NCBI GenBank assembly: GCA_030549775.1
Contig: CM060181.1
Span: 60,819,701-60,883,700 of the forward strand
Length of the DNA: 64,000 nucleotides
Direction of reading: 5' to 3'
Source: Tamarix chinensis
Taxonomy: Eukaryota; Streptophyta; Magnoliopsida; Caryophyllales; Tamaricaceae
How positions within the stretch are numbered: position 1 is the stretch's first letter; each line of letters starts with the position of its first letter. The translations under genes were made by a program, and so were the position numbers. Of the stretch, positions 1-10,562 are shown piece after piece. The notes beneath the pieces were generated by a model. That model made no database searches. It was not told the DNA's origin and saw nothing but the letters and a program-made list of their open reading frames with translations.

Positions 1-939
1 CCCTCTACAACCGCCATGCCTTAGTTGGCCGAAAACAACCCTTGCACGCCTCCATTTTTCCCTCCACTTTTCCTTCCTTCTCAACCCTTCCACCTCGACC
101 CACTTCAGCAGCCACCTTCGCCGCCTTGGCGCCGCCATCTCCGCCGCCCTATGCCGCCGTGAAACCACCCTTAGCCTCCACCTACACCCCCTCTTCACTT
201 CTGCACCATTCACTTGCCTTAGAACCTCCCCTAACTACCTTCATTTCTAGCCTAAAGTCTCTAAACCGAGGCACCTCTCCTCTCTTCTACCTCACCCCTC
301 TTCGAGCCTTTTCCCCTCCCTTTTCTGCATGAAACTCACGCTGCTCATGCAGCGTGAGCTCCCCTTTATTTTGAAAATTACTTGGCTAATTTTTAAGGTA
401 TAATGGTATTTTATATTAAGTGTTCTATTAATTAAATTTTTATAAACTTTTATGCTTGGTTTCTTATTTCTAACATAAATATGATGGATATTATTTTTAG
501 GTGTCGAGTTGCTAATTATGCTTGGTAAGATTTGATATTTTGCGGGATTAAGGTAACCATTAATCCTCCCTTAAATACATGGAAAAACGTATGCTAGCAC
601 ATTAGGGGTTTAGTATGATGTTATGCATGTTTGGTGTGCTTAGCATGATATGTATATGTTTTCTTATATTGTTTGATCAAAAGGAAAAAGCATGATAACT
701 TTTGTGCCATATGTAGGTATGTTAATTAAGGAAGAGTTTGATTATTGATGGAAATGTTAAATGCTTGTTTATGATGTATTATGTTTCTAATGCATGAGTA
801 ATATTATTGTCTAAGGGTATTTTAGTAATTTTGCTTATGAAGTATGTGACCTAATGTAGGTAGTTGCTAATGAGTATTATGTTGAATAATGACATGTTGG
901 TGGACTTAGATGATAAGAATGAAGCACTAATATCATTAT

Positions 940-2420
940 TTTATGTAGTCTTGGTAAATTCATAAAAATGGTGAATAGAGGGGTTGAATGGAAATTTTAT
1001 AAGTGAAAAGGATATTTCGGTAATTTTATAAGTAAAAAGGGCATTTTGGTAATTTTGTAAACAAAAGGGTATTTTGGTAATTTCAAAGGGAAGGGGTGAG
1101 ATGATAATTTTATAAGTAAAAGGGATAAAATTGTAAGTTGTGAGAAAGAAGGGTATGATGGTAATTTTCGAGATAAAAGAATAATATGGTAATTTTATGA
1201 TTAACTGGCCAAATGATAATTTTATAAGTAAAGGGGTATTATAGTAATTTTTGGGAGAAAAGGGTAATGTGGTAATTTTGGAGTCAAGGGGCAATATGGT
1301 AATTTTATAAGTAAATGGTAAGAATGGTAATTTTGGAAGTAGGGGCAAAATAGTAATTTTGGATGAATGAGGGCATTATGGTAATTTTGTAAGTAAAAGG
1401 GGTTAATATGGTAGTTTTGGAGGTAAAGGGGCAAAATAGTCATTTCATAAATAAATGGTAATATGGTAATTGTATAAGTGAATGGCAAAAAGGTAATTTA
1501 TAAGTAAGGGGTAATATGGTAATTTTAGAAAAGAAGGGCAAAATGGTAATTTTGTAAGGAAAGATAAAAATGGTAATTTTTGGATATAAAAGGGTGAAAT
1601 AGTAATTTGTAAAGTAAAAGGAGTATTATAGTAATTTACAAGCAAAACGGTAATATGGTAAAATTAGGTGTAAGGGGTAAGATGGTAATTTTGTAAATAA
1701 AAGGATATTATGGTAAACTTGGGAGTAAGGGATAACTTGGTAATTATGATAACAACAAAAGATAATTTAGTAATTAAATTATAATTGTAGAAGGGAAATT
1801 GGATAAGTATGATACCATAGAAGGGTAATTTGGTAAATTAACCAATTAAAGGGCATTATAGTAATTTTAATAATGGAGAAGGGTAATATAGTAATTATGA
1901 TTATGAAGAAGGGTAAATTAATATTGGTAATTATGAAGAAGAGTAATTTGGGATTTATGATGAATAAAAAGGGGTAAATGGCAGTTAAAATAATTGAGAG
2001 GGGTAAAATGGTAATTATGATAAAGGAGAAGGGCAATTTGGTAATTTATCCAACTGAAGGGGCAATTTGGTAATTTAGCCGATTAAAGGGTAAAGTGATA
2101 ATTATTTAACCAACTAAAGGGGCAAAATAGTAATCATGATAATGAAGGAGGGTAATTTAGTAATTTATCCAACTCAAGGGCAATTTAGTAATTAGAACAA
2201 AGGAGAAGGGCGATTTGGTAATCTAACCAACCAAATGGGAAATATGATAAGTGTAGCAATTATGAGGAGTGAATGGTGATTTAAAAAGTGTAGGGGATAA
2301 TTTGGTGACCTAAACCGTATAAGGGGTAATTTGGTAATTATGTAACCCAAAGGGAATATGGTAATTTGGCGAGGAAGGAATGGATACTTAACAATTATAT
2401 AAGTAAAGGGAAAATGAGTA
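940..2420 (+). repeat. Degenerate minisatellite built on GGTAATTTT
   Basis: Some forty variants of a phrase close to AAGGGTAATATGGTAATTTT follow each other with a period of roughly 30-45 bases. The core GGTAATTTT, or a one-base variant, recurs throughout. The left half has spacers like GTAAGTAAA and the right half spacers like ATAATGAAGAAGG or CCAACTAAAGG, so at least two subfamilies are joined. The open frames across it on the minus strand are low-complexity artefacts. Confidence 0.8.
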
Positions 2421-2842
2421 ATTTGTACCTAACATGTCTTTGAGATTGTGAACATTATAATATGATTCAAATAATGCTGATTAGCCAAGTAAGAGTATTT
2501 GATAATTAGTCTGGCCTTAATGATTTCTCTGTGATATCGTGGATAATCATCTGAATAAGAAACGATTAATGATATCAGAACGATTGAAAGTGAATAAGTA
2601 TCGGATTATCGTGCTTTTCGTGATCACCTTAATTAAGACACTATTACTTAAAGTGAAAGACCTCGAGATCGGGAATGGTGACTCCTTAGGGGTCGCTACC
2701 CTAAGGACGTGGTTTAGTCCACGATTATTCTGGTATTTGTTGGTGTGCCTTTGTGCCCCAGCCAGACCCTATATCTTACTCTTTCTAGCTCTACGGACCT
2801 AGTTAGGGGGTATGCATACTTATGGATTAGGTATCCTTGTCG

Positions 2843-2975
2843 GTAGGGTACTGAGTTAGCTTTATGCACCAGTACGACCAGGGTACCTTTGCGTCCTTGG
2901 GTTTGTGGTTAAAGGGTACTGAGTAGCTGATATGCACCAATACGACCGGTGTACCTTTGTGTCCCGGGTTATTGA
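2843..2975 (+). repeat. Two-copy tandem repeat of about 68 bp in LTR
   Basis: Two copies run GGGTACTGAG...ATGCACCARTACGACC...GTACCTTTG(C/T)GTCC. A decayed relative lies at 58640-58790 in another LTR (TACTAGTATGACTAGGCATATCGCTGTGTCCC), so the block belongs to this LTR family and is older than this copy. Confidence 0.6.
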
Positions 2976-3082
2976 TCTCCCATTCGAGGCAAATAAATAT
3001 GATTGATGTGTAAAGAAAGGAAAGATACTATTATTGAAAGTGGAATATTAATGAGCTGGACCCAGATGATTATGATATTGAG

Positions 3083-3240
3083 TACCGGTCCACCGGTTAT
3101 AATAGTGGCCAGGAGCGTTGTGCCCTGGATGATGATTCTTTATATATCCCGGTCCACCGGTTATAATAGTGGCCAGGAGCGTTGTGCCCTGGATGATGAG
3201 TTTATATGTATTCCGGTCCACCGGCAATAATAGTGGGGGT
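3083..3240 (+). repeat. 64-bp tandem array with CCGGTCCACCGG palindrome, array 1
   Basis: The palindrome CCGGTCCACCGG occurs at 3085, 3149 and 3213, a spacing of exactly 64 bases. Between palindromes the unit reads TTATAATAGTGGCCAGGAGCG followed by TTGTGCCCTGGATGATG. The last unit is cut short. Each palindrome can fold with a 5-bp stem and a CC loop. Confidence 0.85.
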
Positions 3241-3332
3241 CCCGAGCTCAATAAAATCAGTTATGTATGTGAATAAGATTATGGAAAAATACTAATCACT
3301 TATAGTGGAACACCATGTGAGTTGGGGCCAGA

Positions 3333-3530
3333 CCGATCCACCGGCAAATAATAGTGGTCAGGTGCGTTCTGCCCTGTGTGTTTATCTTCTGGTCCACCAG
3401 CAATAATAGTGGTCAGGTGCGTTCTGCCCTGTGTGTTTATCTTCCGGTCCACCAACAATAATAGTGGTCAGAGGCTTCTGCCCTGTGTGTTTACTTCCGG
3501 TCCACCGGCTATAATAGTGGGGTTCTCGTA
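3333..3530 (+). repeat. 53-56-bp tandem array with CCGGTCCACCGG palindrome, array 2
   Basis: Four units start at 3333, 3389, 3444 and 3497. They share AATAATAGTGGTCAG and TTCTGCCCTGTGTG. The second unit has CTGGTCCACCAG, in which both arms have changed so that pairing is kept; the third has lost one arm. Decayed relatives are at 46260-46330 and 62455-62680 inside other LTRs. Confidence 0.85.
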
Positions 3531-4054
3531 CTCACATGGATATAAATTATGAGATTGATGGAATGATGACGTAATAATGGCTTAAGGCCCGAATGTATTG
3601 ATCTTACACTATGATATGGCTTAAGGCCCAAAGTATCGATCGTGATTTATGAATTATTATGCATGTTATTGTTATGTGTGCACCTCTCACTATTTATGTG
3701 TGTAGCTTGCATTATGTGCCGTATGCAGGCTTGTCTTTAAGTGTGGTATTAAAGGGTTACTCAGTACCACAGTACTGAAGGGATTCCCTTTATGGGGCCC
3801 CTGCCTATTCAATGGGCAGTGCCCTTGCAGGTATTTTCAGGTGCTACTCAAGTGGGCTATGGGAAAGAGAGTAAGGAGTTATCCGGTATCGTTAGGGTTT
3901 TCTCATTCTCATTTAAATTCTTGGTTTTAAATGTATACGTTATTACTATAACCACCATTGGTGGATTTTATTCTGGTAAATGATTTGATGCGCTACTCTG
4001 ATTTAAGTATGTTGAATTTCTTGTAAGTTGTATTTCATTTTCCTTTAGCCTTAG

Positions 4055-4100
4055 CACTTAGTACTGGAACGGTATGAGTGAATCGGTCTGGTACTAAGTG
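4055..4100 (+). other. Inverted repeat near LTR 3' end
   Basis: CACTTAGTAC (4055-4064) is the exact reverse complement of GTACTAAGTG (4091-4100), with a 26-base loop. It sits about 100 bases before the LTR end. Equivalent but different stems occur at the same place in other LTRs here (46887-46929, 55303-55346, 59601-59647). A poly(A)-site or RNA-structure role is inference only. Confidence 0.6.
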
Positions 4101-4200
4101 TGGCAGTAATACTCCCAAAGTTCACGTTTTATTTATTGGCTTCCGCATTTATCTTTTAATAAAACGAAATTTTTCAATAGTGAATTTTGGGGGTGTTACA

Positions 4201-4780
4201 CTTATAAGTTAACTCCTCATCTAGCTCAATTGTCTTTGACTTGATTACATATAATAGGTTTGCAATGTACCTCCTCAAATGAGACATTAAAAAATATTAT
4301 GCATGCATGAAAGCTCAAAATGTAAGGTAAGTTGGTAAGTAACATCTCCAATCGTATCCAAAATCTTGTATGGGTCAATATACCTTAGCATAAGTTTGCC
4401 TTTTTGACCAAAACACGTCACACCCATTATGGGTGAATCCCTCAGAAGGACGTAGTCACCTACTCGGTCCTCTTGACCCTCAATGATTGATAGATGATAA
4501 AGATCAACCCTAAGAAGCCAATCTTCTGATGGTGGCCCTGGTAAAAGAGGTGGAAGCTGTGATTACGAAGCCTCATAGCGTTGAATTTGCCTCTACAAGT
4601 ATACCCCATTTATCTCCATGGAATGGTTAAGATGGAGGTTCAATACCAATGAAGTCCTAGTAAACTAAAGAACATTAACTGATAACTACACGTTTAGGAC
4701 ATATAGTGGTAGAACATTGCCTAGAAGACCAGGAGTTAGTACCATCTTATAAATTAAGGATAACTCCCAACCAAAACTAA
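4201..4780 (-). pseudogene. Chromovirus remnant: gag start joined to integrase end
   Basis: On the minus strand, 4485-4321 translates to a recognisable end of a chromovirus integrase: a run beginning VGDYVLLRDSPIMGV, then CFGQKGKL and RYIDPYKIL, which is the GPY/F-type module. Immediately upstream on that strand, 4640-4486 matches the gag N-terminal region of the better preserved relative at 26.25-26.40 kb (shared PSEDWL/PLEDWL phrase). Protease, RT, RNase H and most of integrase are therefore missing between them. 4641-4780 would be the untranslated leader. The remnant stops where the plus-strand LTR ends at 4200. Confidence 0.7.
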
Positions 4781-7700
4781 TGCTCACTCGTTTTAGGGCA
4801 TGAAAATTTCATTTTAAATATAATGTGCAAGCATTTATAAAAGTAGGACTAGGGAATGTTATCACCACATCAACCATAAAATGTGTGATTATCACTTAAC
4901 CCATTTCCCATGCTGGGTAAAATAGAATATATTTGAAGGAATGCATGCTCACTAACAATAGAACAATACTAACACTAAGAGTGATGAGAATAACAATATT
5001 ATAGATAGAAGGCAGTATACAAGGTTACAAAATCCAAATGGTTGAACCAAAGTCATGAGTTTGCATATCCCGAATGAATTAAAAATATCCTAATGCAGTA
5101 AGCAAAATACATCTAACTTGTTTGCCTAACACTTAACTACACATGAAAGTAACTCTCAAATCCCCAAGTAATGGCTAGCTACCGAATAACAATATCATCA
5201 TCTACTAACAAGACAACAAGCTGAATCATTATAGTGACAACACAAATATAGTATCAGTTTGGTAAAGTACTATCAAAACACACAATCTAAACACATGGTA
5301 AGGCTCATGCAGCACATTGAGGCCACATAGTAGCATGATGTTAGCACACTAATATAAACTAGCAAGGTAAGGAGATCATGGAAGAATAATATTATTGTAA
5401 ATGTATGATGACCATGAAATGTAAACCATATTATAAATCTACCTTTAGTGATCCCATACTTTCTAGTTATTAAGATAATTTGTTCGACTATACCCAGTTC
5501 CCTACCTTGAACAAAATTCATGGCACTATACACATACAGTGGTATACCACACCGACAACACATCAAATTCACGTGTTGTGAGGGTTAACAGACCATGGCA
5601 TACCATACCCACCACATGTGATTGAAGTATACTAAGGGGGCTTATACTAGGCTACATCACTCACCACATCTTGAATGCCTCCACCACAAAGGTTTTAAAT
5701 TTTTAATACCACACCCACTAAAGCATTAAACTATATGAAGTGCAAATTGGCTAGTACTAGGATATCTAATGCATCCAAATTTAACACCGATGTGATACCA
5801 GCTCACCATAATATATCCTATACCTTAAAGATATCCGTATACCCATACCTACTGTAACCTAATAGCAAAGGGAATAAGTACAAAGAGAAAACATAAAACA
5901 TAAGGTGACCCACCCACTTACTCTCGGGTAGCTACCTAGTGAGGTAGCGGGACAAACATAATGAAATCTTAAACCCTTAATTATTAATTACCTAGTGATA
6001 TCACAAATCATATATAAAACTCAGTATTATCCAAATTAGGTGTTTCTAAGTGATAAGACCAAATACAAATTAATTCCATTATTATCTAATTGGATGTTTC
6101 AAAGTAATAACACCAAACACATCATAAGGAATATAAGCAACCAATTAGGTGTTTAGAGATAACACCAAACTTAACTAAATACCATCATTATTATCTTATA
6201 AATTTCAGGGTAAATGTAGTAAAAATAAAAATTAGAATGTTATAATTTACACAAAAATATTAATATAGAAAGCTAAAAGGAAGAGAATTAATTAATAGTG
6301 CACATGGGAAAATATAATTAACTAGTCGATCGGTTCTTAGGACTCGTTGATGTGTCTTGTCATATTAAACTAGAACAAAAATAATTCTAATGGGCTAATT
6401 GACTAGTTATTCTCAGCAATCAACTCTTACTAGAAAACTAATTGATGGGTTTGACTACACTACTAGTTGATGAGTTTGGCAAATTGACTTCTCATACGAA
6501 CAAGTTAACTAGTTCACCGAACCAATCAACTGATCTTGTAACCATCCAATTAAGATTCCCTAAACTAAGGACTATTCACACCACTAGTCAATCGGTTCAA
6601 AAAACTGATTCATATATTTGAGTGAAACAACACTCAGACTTATGCCAAAAACAAAAAAATTTATCAAACTTTACTATATTAAGCCTAGTCTATTGTTATG
6701 TCATAAATCACATAAAGAGACATGCTACACACAAAAAATCACATGGACACATGGAGATGTTGGCATTAAATAAAATTATACTCAAAATTGCCAAGTCATG
6801 CTTAGAATTATTGAACACAATTAATGCTTAAATTATAGGAAGAAACTATAAAACATACTCGAATTCTAGAGTATATTTAACTCATGCTCAACAAAGAAAC
6901 ATATCATGAGCATGGAACCACAATATGTAATAAAGTCTTATTCATATTAAAGATAAGAATGCCTTACCTTCAAGCAATTATTCCGACACACAACTCTTAA
7001 CTTGATGGTTATCTAGTAGGACCTTGATTTCTAAGAGAATCAAAAATCAAGACCATTAAAACTCCATTACAAAAATTATTAGAAACATAATTAAAAGAAG
7101 AAGAAGAACGAAATGACATAATATAACCTTTCTTTAGAATTGAAACTCAGAACCAAAAACCCAACGTCTTTAACCTTTCTCAAAACTTTGACCCTTCCTT
7201 GCTTACGAGAAACAAGGTAGGTTTAAAGCTAATATCAAGAGAAAAAGAAAGATTCAATAGGTTTGACTAAAGGATAGGGAATAATTAACAAGGCTCTATT
7301 TTTTCCAATAGAGAAGAAAAGGTAGTGAAGTGGAGAATGCTAAATACTGGGGAGATTTTCATGTTGAAAAGGGAGAAAATTAGCAAATGCAAATTATAGG
7401 AAGTGAATTGAATATAAAATGGGCTCTATAGAAGGGAATTCTTATCGACATAACTAAGTGGGAGAGAGGAAAATCTAACGTAGGTTGAGTATAGGAAACC
7501 TAAAAATTAGGGAGGCCACAAGTTGAGGAAAAGGAGGTAAAGTGTGATGAGGAAGAGTCATGGCATTGGTTTATTTTTGTCAAGGGAGTGGTTCAGAAAG
7601 TCAAACACATAACCATGGTTGCAAGAAGAGAGAGGAAAGTGATGGACAACGGAGAAGGTGAGATATGCCTCAAAAAGTGGTTTTGGAAAAAATTAGCTAA

Positions 7701-8072
7701 ATAATAATCATAGAGTGATCTAAATAATGTAAAAATAATACTAAAGCACAAAAATATGCTTATTAGCTCAAATGGATTATAATTAAAAGTTTTTATTCAA
7801 AATGGAAAGGAATTATGATGAAACAAAAAAAAAGGATCTAAAATCAAAGGATAATAAGTCTATAGGTTTAAGCAAAATAGCCGATTGGTTTATCAAAAAA
7901 TAAAATTACCATTTTTTTAGTGTAGCGATCGATTAGTTAGGTAAATTAGTTGACTAATGCAACCGAAGTTCACAATTATATTAAAATTTCAATCTTATCC
8001 AAAACCAAACTCATTTATTTTATATCAACTAAAATTTAAAATTTAGTTGAAGTATTTTAGCGGTGTATTACA
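4781..8072 (-). mobile_element. Minus-strand chromovirus LTR (X1)
   Basis: Read on the minus strand it starts TGTAATACACCGC at 8072 and ends near 4781. The bases at 4785-4990 align with the LTR end at 26641-26848 (shared GGAATGTTA...CCACATCAAC and GCATGC phrases). The gag fragment of the preceding entry lies just downstream in the correct polarity, so this behaves as a 5' LTR. It contains many ACTAGT/CGATCGGTT-like phrases (6310-6600) that also occur in the LTRs at 29.1-29.4 and 47.2-47.5 kb. No gene is visible inside; short open frames (5273-5572, 6622-6831) show no recognisable domain. The left boundary is approximate. Confidence 0.6.
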
Positions 8073-8995
8073 AAAATTAATTTTTTTCCTAACATAGTAA
8101 AATAAAATTAGAAGAAGTAAAATTTCAGAACATAATCTTTTATCAAAATATAATTCTCAAGGAGAATGAAGCTAAGATCTTCAACCTTTCTAAAAAATTT
8201 AATCCTATTTTACAAGAAACCATGGAGAGATAAAACAAGGATTAGGAGAAAAAAGAAAAGACATTAATTTGACTAAAGGATGAGGAAATAAGAAGAAATG
8301 CTCTATTTTCTTAGTAGAAAGTGGAGAATGCCTAACACATAGGAATTTTCACAAAGGAGAAGGTAGAGAATGAAAAAAAAGCAAAAGGTAAGGAGTGAAT
8401 TATATAACAAAATCGAGTGTCTAGGATGGAGTGCTAGTTATATCCATAAATGGGAGAGGAAGAAGTATAAGTTAGGTTCAATGTGAGAAAATAAGGTGTA
8501 ATGAAAACATATGATGTGGTAAGGTAGGTAGAGTGTAGCCAGGGAGAGGTATAACAGAGTGGCAGTAAGTTAAGGAAGAGGTGTAGAAAGTCAAACATGC
8601 AATTGTGGCTACCAAAAGAGAAAGGAAAGTGAAGGAGAAAAAAAAAGTGCATATGGGAAAATTTAGCTAAATAAAATTGTAAAATAATCTAAATAAAGTA
8701 AAGATAATTAAAAAGCATCAAAGTATACTTATTAGCACAAATTTTCCTAATTAGATGTTTTTAGAATCATTGGAAAAATATTTGACTCAAAATAAGAAAA
8801 GGATTTGAAATTACGGAATGATCTATCTATCAGTGTGGGCAAACTAGCATATTGGTTTGTTAAAAAATAAAATCACCATCTCTAAGCATACCAATCAATC
8901 TCTTACAATAACCAGTTAGTCAATATGCTTGAAATTCACATTTTTATTACAATTTTAAGCCATTTCCTAAACAAAAACTAGTTCATTTTATGTTA
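8073..8995 (-). mobile_element. 3' LTR fragment (X2) of chromovirus, left piece
   Basis: This is the distal part of a minus-strand LTR whose start lies at 21901, beyond the inserted Athila. It stops flush with the start of LTR X1 at 8072. The flanking TGTTA is duplicated by the Athila insertion. No coding potential is recognisable; the 72-codon frame at 8434-8652 is low-complexity. Confidence 0.6.
8991..8995. other. Target-site duplication TGTTA (left)
   Basis: Identical to 21850-21854, directly outside the other end of the Athila element. Confidence 0.9.
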
Positions 8996-10549
8996 TGATG
9001 CATTGTCGTGAGTACAACAAATTTAAATAAATCCTAAATCCCAAATACGTAGTATAAGGCAGGAAGGAGGCGAACCCACAAGGAATAACGTTTTAATCAC
9101 TAATTTTGCTATTGATGTTATAACCCCGTTAAAATTTCATTGATTCTTCTACTAAATTTAATTGTACAAAGTCTTAATCACTATTTGACAAATAGGGGAG
9201 GAATGAATTGATGATGGAATTAAAATTCCAACATTCAAATAAGAAGAATGATTCTAAACAATTTAATGTTGACTTAGGAAATTCAGATAAAAAATTCCCA
9301 TACTTCCTCTCAACCTTAATAAATTGAATATGCTCTCAATTTATTTTATAACCATTCAATAACCTAGGTTATGAACACTAGATTCAATTAATGGTAGCAT
9401 TATGAACGAGAAGCAGCCAACTACAATCATAATCACAAAAGCTCGAATTATGCAATTGCACGAATTAATGGATAAGATTAATAATTAATCTTCTTGCTAC
9501 TATAGACAAATTAATTAACAAATACGGGTTAATTTCATTGTCTTAGCAAAGTTCATGTTCTAAACGAAATAGGTGATCAATCTAATTAGTTCAAAAATCT
9601 TAATCTATGATATGGAATCATTCAATTCGATCCATTAATTCAATTAAACTTCATCTAGAATCAAACATTTAAAATATGAAATGGTAATTAGGATATAATT
9701 CCATCCTCAAATCATCCTACCCTGTTTAAATTACTCAAATATCTGCATATTTACAATTCATACAATTACATATAAATCTTGAAAATTAATAACAACAACA
9801 CATTCACGAATTCTATTATTGATACAATTAGATGATAATATAGTTAACACAAATAAAATTACAGAAAATCTACTTAGGTTTAACAAAAATGAAGATACTA
9901 AAATTTATAAAGGAATAGAGGAGACTTATCAATTGAAGTGCAGTATGTCAAATCATCAATAGAATTCAAGAAGATCAAAAAGTTGGAATTGTGCATTACA
10001 TGTATATTCTAGAGGAATAAAGGAAGAAAAATACATTCCAATTGTTTTCAATCTCTCCCATTTTGTCCCGAACCCTGTTCTTAGATAGAAATTTATCTGA
10101 AACAATTCGTGCAGACAGTTACACATTTTTAAATGGAAACACGGTCCGTGTTTTGTAAACACGGGACCCCCGTGTTTTCTTCCAACTGCTCTGCTGACAA
10201 GGATTTAAAGATCGATGCTCGAGATAAATAACACGGCTCGTGTTTATGAAACACGGGAACCCTGTGTTTTTGATCTTTCCATTCAATTCCTTTGAAAGTT
10301 TCAGCTTAGCTTCTCTGGATGCATTTATTCCCTTTCCAACTTCGCTCTCCTTGATTCAACATTTCTTGATGTGTTCTGTACTTGATTTCTTCTTTTCAAT
10401 GATTTCTCCTTGAATTTCTTCAATTTTTTCCTTTCCTGTAAAATCTATTCAAAGGAGGAAAACTCGACGAAAAGATTAAATCTAATAGAATTAATGAGAG
10501 ATAAATGATATTTTTAAACATGAAAATAATCGATAAATCTCATCTATCA
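8996..10549 (-). mobile_element. Athila 3' LTR
   Basis: It runs TGATGCATTG...CATCTATCA on the plus strand; on the coding strand it begins TGATAGATGAG. It aligns end to end with 20290-21849. Differences are unevenly spread: the first 170 plus-strand bases differ at many CG/CA or CG/TG sites, while later stretches are nearly identical. It contains the palindromic phrases AACACGGTCCGTGTT and AACACGGGACCCCCGTGTT (10136-10180), which recur inside the element. The 68-codon frame at 9956-10162 is not considered a gene. Confidence 0.93.
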
Positions 10550-10562
10550 AATACCCCCATGC
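10550..10562 (-). other. Polypurine tract next to Athila 3' LTR
   Basis: On the minus strand GCATGGGGGTATT directly precedes the LTR start TGATAG. This is the expected place for the plus-strand primer of reverse transcription. Confidence 0.65.

Larger units (their letters stand above)
1..4200 (+). mobile_element. Long Ty3/gypsy LTR, 3' part (left end outside window)
   Basis: The stretch ends in GGGGGTGTTACA at 4200, the terminal form used by several other LTRs in this window, and no primer-binding site follows, so it looks like a solo LTR or a 3' LTR. It starts with a C-rich block (1-345) that has counterparts in the LTRs at 53.2, 57.6-58.2 and 60.8 kb. An AT-rich body with three sets of internal tandem repeats follows. 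The open frame at 42-332 is a proline-rich by-product of the C-rich block. LTR identity is well supported. Clade (Tekay-like chromovirus) is inferred from the terminal sequence and from the neighbouring chromoviruses. Confidence 0.72.
7063..8995 (-). repeat. About 1-kb direct repeat of an LTR start
   Basis: Two consecutive stretches, 7063-8067 and 8068-8995 (the second continuing after the Athila insertion to about 21904), are diverged copies of one another. Shared landmarks include ATTTGACTAAAGGAT, GTGGAGAATGC, AGAAAGTCAAACA and AAATTTAGCTAAATAA. Both end in an LTR start (GGTGTATTACA at 8072; GGGGTACTACA at 21901). Confidence 0.7.

Noticed and set aside
42..332. 96-codon open frame with Pro/Ser/Ala-rich product
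   Set aside because: Lies in the C-rich block of an LTR; the same composition yields similar frames in other LTRs on the matching strand. No domain or conserved start.
941..2036. Several minus-strand open frames with repeated Leu/Pro/Tyr phrases
   Set aside because: They are translations of the GGTAATTTT minisatellite, overlap each other in different frames and have no gene features.
3083..3530. CRISPR-like array
   Set aside because: Tandem units without unique spacers, inside a plant LTR.
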